NCBI RefSeq assembly: GCF_000723465.1
Contig: NZ_HF545616.1
Location: forward strand, 930,001 to 994,000
Reading direction: 5' to 3'
Source: Ruminococcus bicirculans (ex Wegman et al. 2014)
Lineage (GTDB): Bacteria > Bacillota > Clostridia > Oscillospirales > Ruminococcaceae
Length of the DNA stretch: 64,000 nucleotides
Part shown: positions 61,235-64,000 of the stretch, one piece after another
How the letters are laid out: every line of letters starts with the position of its first letter
Position numbering within the stretch: position 1 is the stretch's first letter
Notes under the pieces: generated by a model
What the model saw: only the letters and a program-made list of their open reading frames with translations
Database searches by the model: none
Told to the model about the DNA's origin: nothing
Position numbers and translations under genes: made by a program

Positions 61235-62383
61235 TTAGAATGCTGTCTTGTAGATGCCGAGGATAGACTCAACTGTGCAAGGTCTTGGATTTCCGCCTGT
61301 GCATACGTCTGCGAATGCAGACTCTGAAAGTGCCTGAAGATCCTCTTCCTTAACGCCTATCTCGTGGAGCTTCTCAGGAATTCCAACGTCCTTTGAAAGC
61401 TGCTTAACTGCGTTTACTGCGGCTGCTCTGTATTCAGCCTGGCTCATGCCTGTTGTGTCAACGCCCATTGCTTCTGCAATGTATTTGAACTTTTCGCCTG
61501 TGTATTCAGCGTTGTACTCCATTACATACGGAAGAAGAACTGCATTTGCGATACCATGAGGTGTGTCATAGAATGCGCCGAGCGGGTGAGCCATGCCGTG
61601 AACAACGCCAAGACCAACGTTTGAGAAGCCCATGCCTGCGATATACTGACCGAGAGCCATATCTTCTCTGCCCTGTGGGTCATTCTCAACAGCCTTTCTC
61701 AGTGAACGTGAGATTATCTCTATTGCTTTAAGGTGCATCATGTCTGTAAGCTCCCAAGCGCCAAGTGTTGTGTAGCCCTCGATAGCGTGTGTAAGAGCGT
61801 CCATACCTGTTGAAGCTGTAAGTCCCTTTGGCATTGATGACATCATCTTTGCGTCGATAACTGCAACAACTGGGATATCGTGTGGATCAACGCAAACGAA
61901 CTTTCTCTTTTTCTCCTCGTCTGTGATAACATAGTTGATAGTTACCTCTGCGGCTGTGCCTGCTGTTGTAGGAACTGCGATTATAGGAACACTAGGATTC
62001 TTTGTGTCAATAGCGCCCTCAAGAGAAGTAACGTCAGCATACTCAGGGTTGTTTATGATGATACCGATAGCCTTTGCAGTGTCCATTGATGAGCCGCCGC
62101 CGATAGCGATAAGATAGTCAGCATCTGCTGCCTTGAAAGCTTCGATACCAGCCTTTACTACCTTTACAGTAGGGTTAGCCTTTACCTGAGAGAATATATC
62201 ATAAGCAAGTCCTGCTTCCTCCAAAAGATCTGTAACGTTCTTTGCAACGTTAAATTTGATAAGGTCAGGGTCTGTTACAACAAGAGCCTTTTTAAAAGCT
62301 CTCTTCTTTGCCTCTGTAACTATCTCGCTGATCGAGCCTGCACCGAAATATGAAGTTTCATTAAGTATCATTCTGTTAGCCAT
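61235..62383 (-). CDS. Iron-containing alcohol dehydrogenase, FucO-like (lactaldehyde reductase)
   Basis: This 382-aa enzyme matches the usual size of FucO. It shows 'IAIGGGSSMDTAKAIGIIIN', 'IAVPTTAGTAAEVTINYVIT', and metal ligands in 'TGMDALTHAIEGY', 'GVVHGMAHPLGAFYDTPHGI'. FucO-type enzymes interconvert lactaldehyde and 1,2-propanediol; related proteins reduce other short aldehydes, so the exact substrate is an inference. ATG 62383 is chosen because AAAGGCGGA lies upstream and 'MANRMILNETSYFG' is the conserved start. A palindrome and a consensus promoter lie upstream. Confidence 0.9.
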   Translation of the reverse strand: MANRMILNETSYFGAGSISEIVTEAKKRAFKKALVVTDPDLIKFNVAKNVTDLLEEAGLAYDIFSQVKANPTVKVVKAGIEAFKAADADYLIAIGGGSSMDTAKAIGIIINNPEYADVTSLEGAIDTKNPSVPIIAVPTTAGTAAEVTINYVITDEEKKRKFVCVDPHDIPVVAVIDAKMMSSMPKGLTASTGMDALTHAIEGYTTLGAWELTDMMHLKAIEIISRSLRKAVENDPQGREDMALGQYIAGMGFSNVGLGVVHGMAHPLGAFYDTPHGIANAVLLPYVMEYNAEYTGEKFKYIAEAMGVDTTGMSQAEYRAAAVNAVKQLSKDVGIPEKLHEIGVKEEDLQALSESAFADVCTGGNPRPCTVESILGIYKTAF

Positions 62384-62419
62384 TTGATTATTCCGCCTTT
62401 CAAATATATGATCTCTGTT

Positions 62420-62439
62420 ATCAAAGTTATATCTTTGAT
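62420..62439. promoter_or_regulatory. Palindrome at the start of the FucO-like transcript
   Basis: ATCAAAG-N6-CTTTGAT, a perfect 7-bp inverted repeat just downstream of the -10, in the position of an operator. The regulator is unknown. Confidence 0.5.
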
Positions 62440-62446
62440 TATTGAT

Positions 62447-62475
62447 ATTATACAACTTTTATACCATGATTTCAA
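62447..62475 (-). promoter_or_regulatory. Sigma-A promoter of the FucO-like gene
   Basis: On the minus strand TTGAAA-N17-TATAAT, about 65 bases before the ATG. Confidence 0.8.
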
Positions 62476-62588
62476 TTATTTTTGTGTAAAATATTAGCGG
62501 CGCAATATTGTGTAAAACAGCCAAAAACATAAATCATTTAATCTAAGGCACACCATACAAGGCGTAACCTGTGAATGATACTTTTTTC

Positions 62589-62617
62589 TTGACAAATCGG
62601 CAAAAATGTGCTATAAT
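62589..62617 (+). promoter_or_regulatory. Sigma-A promoter of typA
   Basis: A perfect TTGACA-N17-TATAAT with extended TGC. The untranslated leader is about 200 bases; I see no other gene between 62476 and 62825. Confidence 0.86.
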
Positions 62618-62634
62618 TCTCAATTAGGAAAGTT

Positions 62635-62671
62635 ACCTTGCGGAAAATTTCGCAAGGTGCTTTTGTGTTTT
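62635..62671 (+). other. Terminator-like hairpin in the typA leader
   Basis: The 8-bp perfect stem ACCTTGCG/CGCAAGGT (62635-62642 with 62651-62658) is followed by GCTTTTGTGTTTT, only about 12 bases after the likely start of transcription. Confidence 0.6.
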
Positions 62672-62825
62672 ATAGGCTTTTTGTGAAAAATTACGATTTT
62701 CTTTCCTTTGATGGGAGAAAATATATTTATAATTTTTATTGTTTATAATTTTTGCGAAATATATTAAGCAAATCGTTACAGAAAGCATTCGCTTTGCTGT
62801 GTCTTGATAAATCGGAGGAGTATGT

Positions 62826-64000
62826 ATGATTAGAGAAGATTTAAGAAATGTTGCTATTATTGCCCACGTTGACCACGGTAAGACTACCCTTGTAGACCAG
62901 ATGCTCAAGCAGAGCGGTACTTTCAGAGAAAATCAGGCTGTAGAAGAAAGAGTCATGGATTCAAACGATATTGAGCGTGAGAGAGGAATCACTATCCTTG
63001 CAAAGAATACTTCTATCAAGTATAAGGACGTTAAGATAAACGTTATCGACACCCCAGGCCATGCTGATTTCGGTGGTGAGGTAGAGCGTGTTCTTAAAAT
63101 GGTAAACGGTGTTATACTGCTTGTGGACGCAGCCGAGGGTCCAATGCCACAGACAAGATTTGTGCTTCAGAAAGCACTTGAGCTTGGTCATAAAATAATC
63201 ATCGTTATCAACAAGATAGACAGACCTGACGCTCGTCTTAACGAGGTAGGCGACGAAGTTCTCGAGCTTCTAATGGATCTTGACGCTACTGACGAGCAGC
63301 TTGACAGCCCTATCCTTTATTGCTCAGGCAGAGCAGGTACAGCTACTCACTCACCTGATGAAGAGGGCAAGGATATGATACCTCTCTTTGACGAGATACT
63401 CAGCTATATCCCTGCACCTGAGGTAGACACAGAGGGCCCAATGCAGTATCTTGTTTCCGCTATCGACTACAACGAGTATGTAGGAAGAATAGCTATCGGC
63501 CGTATCGAGCGTGGCGAAATGAAAGTTAATCAGGACGTTACGATCGGCGACTATCATCAGACTAAGAAGGAATATCGTGGCAAGATAGTTACAATGTATC
63601 AGATAGAGGGACTTAACAGAGTTCCATGCCAGAGTGCAAAGGCTGGCGATATCGTTTGTATAAGCGGTATCGAGAACATCACTATCGGCGACACTATCTG
63701 TGACTTCGGCAACTTTGAGGCTGTTCCTTTTGTAAAGATATCCGAGCCTACAGTTGAAATGACATTCTCCGTAAATAATTCGCCATTCGCAGGCAGAGAG
63801 GGCAAGTTCGTAACGAGCCGTCACCTGAGAGACAGACTTTTCAAGGAGCTTCTTAAGGACGTTTCACTGAGAGTTTCTGAAACAGACAGCACAGACGCTT
63901 TCAAGGTTGCAGGACGTGGCGAAATGCACCTTTCTATCCTTATCGAGAATATGCGTCGTGAGGGCTATGAGCTTGGCGTTTCAACACCGCACGTTCTGTT
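62826..64000 (+). CDS. typA: TypA/BipA ribosome-associated GTPase (3' end beyond window)
   Basis: The reading frame is open to the window edge: 391 of about 610 residues are visible. This translational GTPase of the EF-G family helps large-subunit assembly and stress growth. It shows G1 'AHVDHGKTT', G2 'ERERGITILAKN', G3 'DTPGHADFGGEV' and G4 'NKIDRPDAR', then domain II ('RIAIGRIERGEMKVNQDVTI') and the start of domain III. The TypA-specific 'NNSPFAGREGKFVTSRHLRDRL' motif is present. ATG 62826 follows GGAGGAGTATGT; an ATG at 62822 is in another frame and stops after three codons. Confidence 0.96.
   Translation, partial: MIREDLRNVAIIAHVDHGKTTLVDQMLKQSGTFRENQAVEERVMDSNDIERERGITILAKNTSIKYKDVKINVIDTPGHADFGGEVERVLKMVNGVILLVDAAEGPMPQTRFVLQKALELGHKIIIVINKIDRPDARLNEVGDEVLELLMDLDATDEQLDSPILYCSGRAGTATHSPDEEGKDMIPLFDEILSYIPAPEVDTEGPMQYLVSAIDYNEYVGRIAIGRIERGEMKVNQDVTIGDYHQTKKEYRGKIVTMYQIEGLNRVPCQSAKAGDIVCISGIENITIGDTICDFGNFEAVPFVKISEPTVEMTFSVNNSPFAGREGKFVTSRHLRDRLFKELLKDVSLRVSETDSTDAFKVAGRGEMHLSILIENMRREGYELGVSTPHVL

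Noticed and set aside
62633-62908. 91-aa minus-strand ORF over the typA leader
   Set aside because: It is antisense to the start of typA and has low-complexity, Lys/Asn-rich residues in the AT-rich leader.

Overview
The window looks like a chromosome segment of a low-to-mid G+C anaerobic Firmicute of the Ruminococcus type (Oscillospirales/Clostridia). The evidence is the 16S gene, a SpoIIID-type sporulation regulator, a CotH-type spore-coat kinase, a CE2-type acetyl esterase, DUF4364, clostridial aro genes, and many sigma-A promoters of the form TTGACA-N17-TATAAT. The genus is an inference; nothing was searched.

Layout. 1-3.5 kb: a ferrous iron uptake cluster (feoA, feoB with an acidic insert, a 52-aa Cys-rich membrane protein, a DtxR-like regulator). 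3.6-6.6 kb: an ABC ATPase/FtsX-type permease pair. 6.9-9.7 kb: trkA-trkH potassium uptake, then convergent spoIIID. 10.2-12.9 kb: a beta-CASP metallo-beta-lactamase nuclease and a uridine-kinase-like protein. 13-22.3 kb: three cyclic-di-GMP proteins (degenerate GGDEF+EAL; EAL fused to a beta-helix-like domain; LacI-like sensor+GGDEF), with recQ on the opposite strand between the first two. 22.4-30 kb: hflX, then the shikimate genes aroF, aroB, aroA, aroC with a LURP-one-like gene and a DUF4364 gene. hflX and aroF are each preceded by a consensus promoter, a short leader ORF and a terminator-like hairpin, which is the layout of transcription attenuation. The aro leader peptide is very rich in Phe/Tyr/Trp. 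30.1-31.7 kb: an ECF sigma factor and a probable membrane anti-sigma protein.

31.8-37.6 kb: a complete rRNA operon with three tandem promoters, 16S, tRNA-Ala, tRNA-Ile, 23S, 5S and tRNA-Asn. 37.6-43.3 kb: an AT-rich accessory island just after tRNA-Asn. It holds decayed genes and then an unrecognised six-gene array in which a three-TM protein with an extracytoplasmic domain and a very small membrane protein alternate three times. This array is my best candidate for an undescribed system.

43.4-47.6 kb: a TetR regulator with repeated palindromic operators next to a second ABC ATPase/permease pair, paralogous to the one at 3.6 kb. 47.6-52.8 kb: a frameshifted membrane protein, an Fe-alcohol dehydrogenase, an aldo/keto reductase and a CotH lipoprotein. 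A 180-bp MITE-like element (52819-52998) lies upstream of an NCS2 purine permease that has its own short upstream ORF. 54.5-61.1 kb, minus strand: a CE2-type esterase, an ABC-2 exporter (two permeases plus ATPase) and an OmpR-type two-component system. 61.2-64 kb: a FucO-like dehydrogenase and typA/bipA, which runs off the window.
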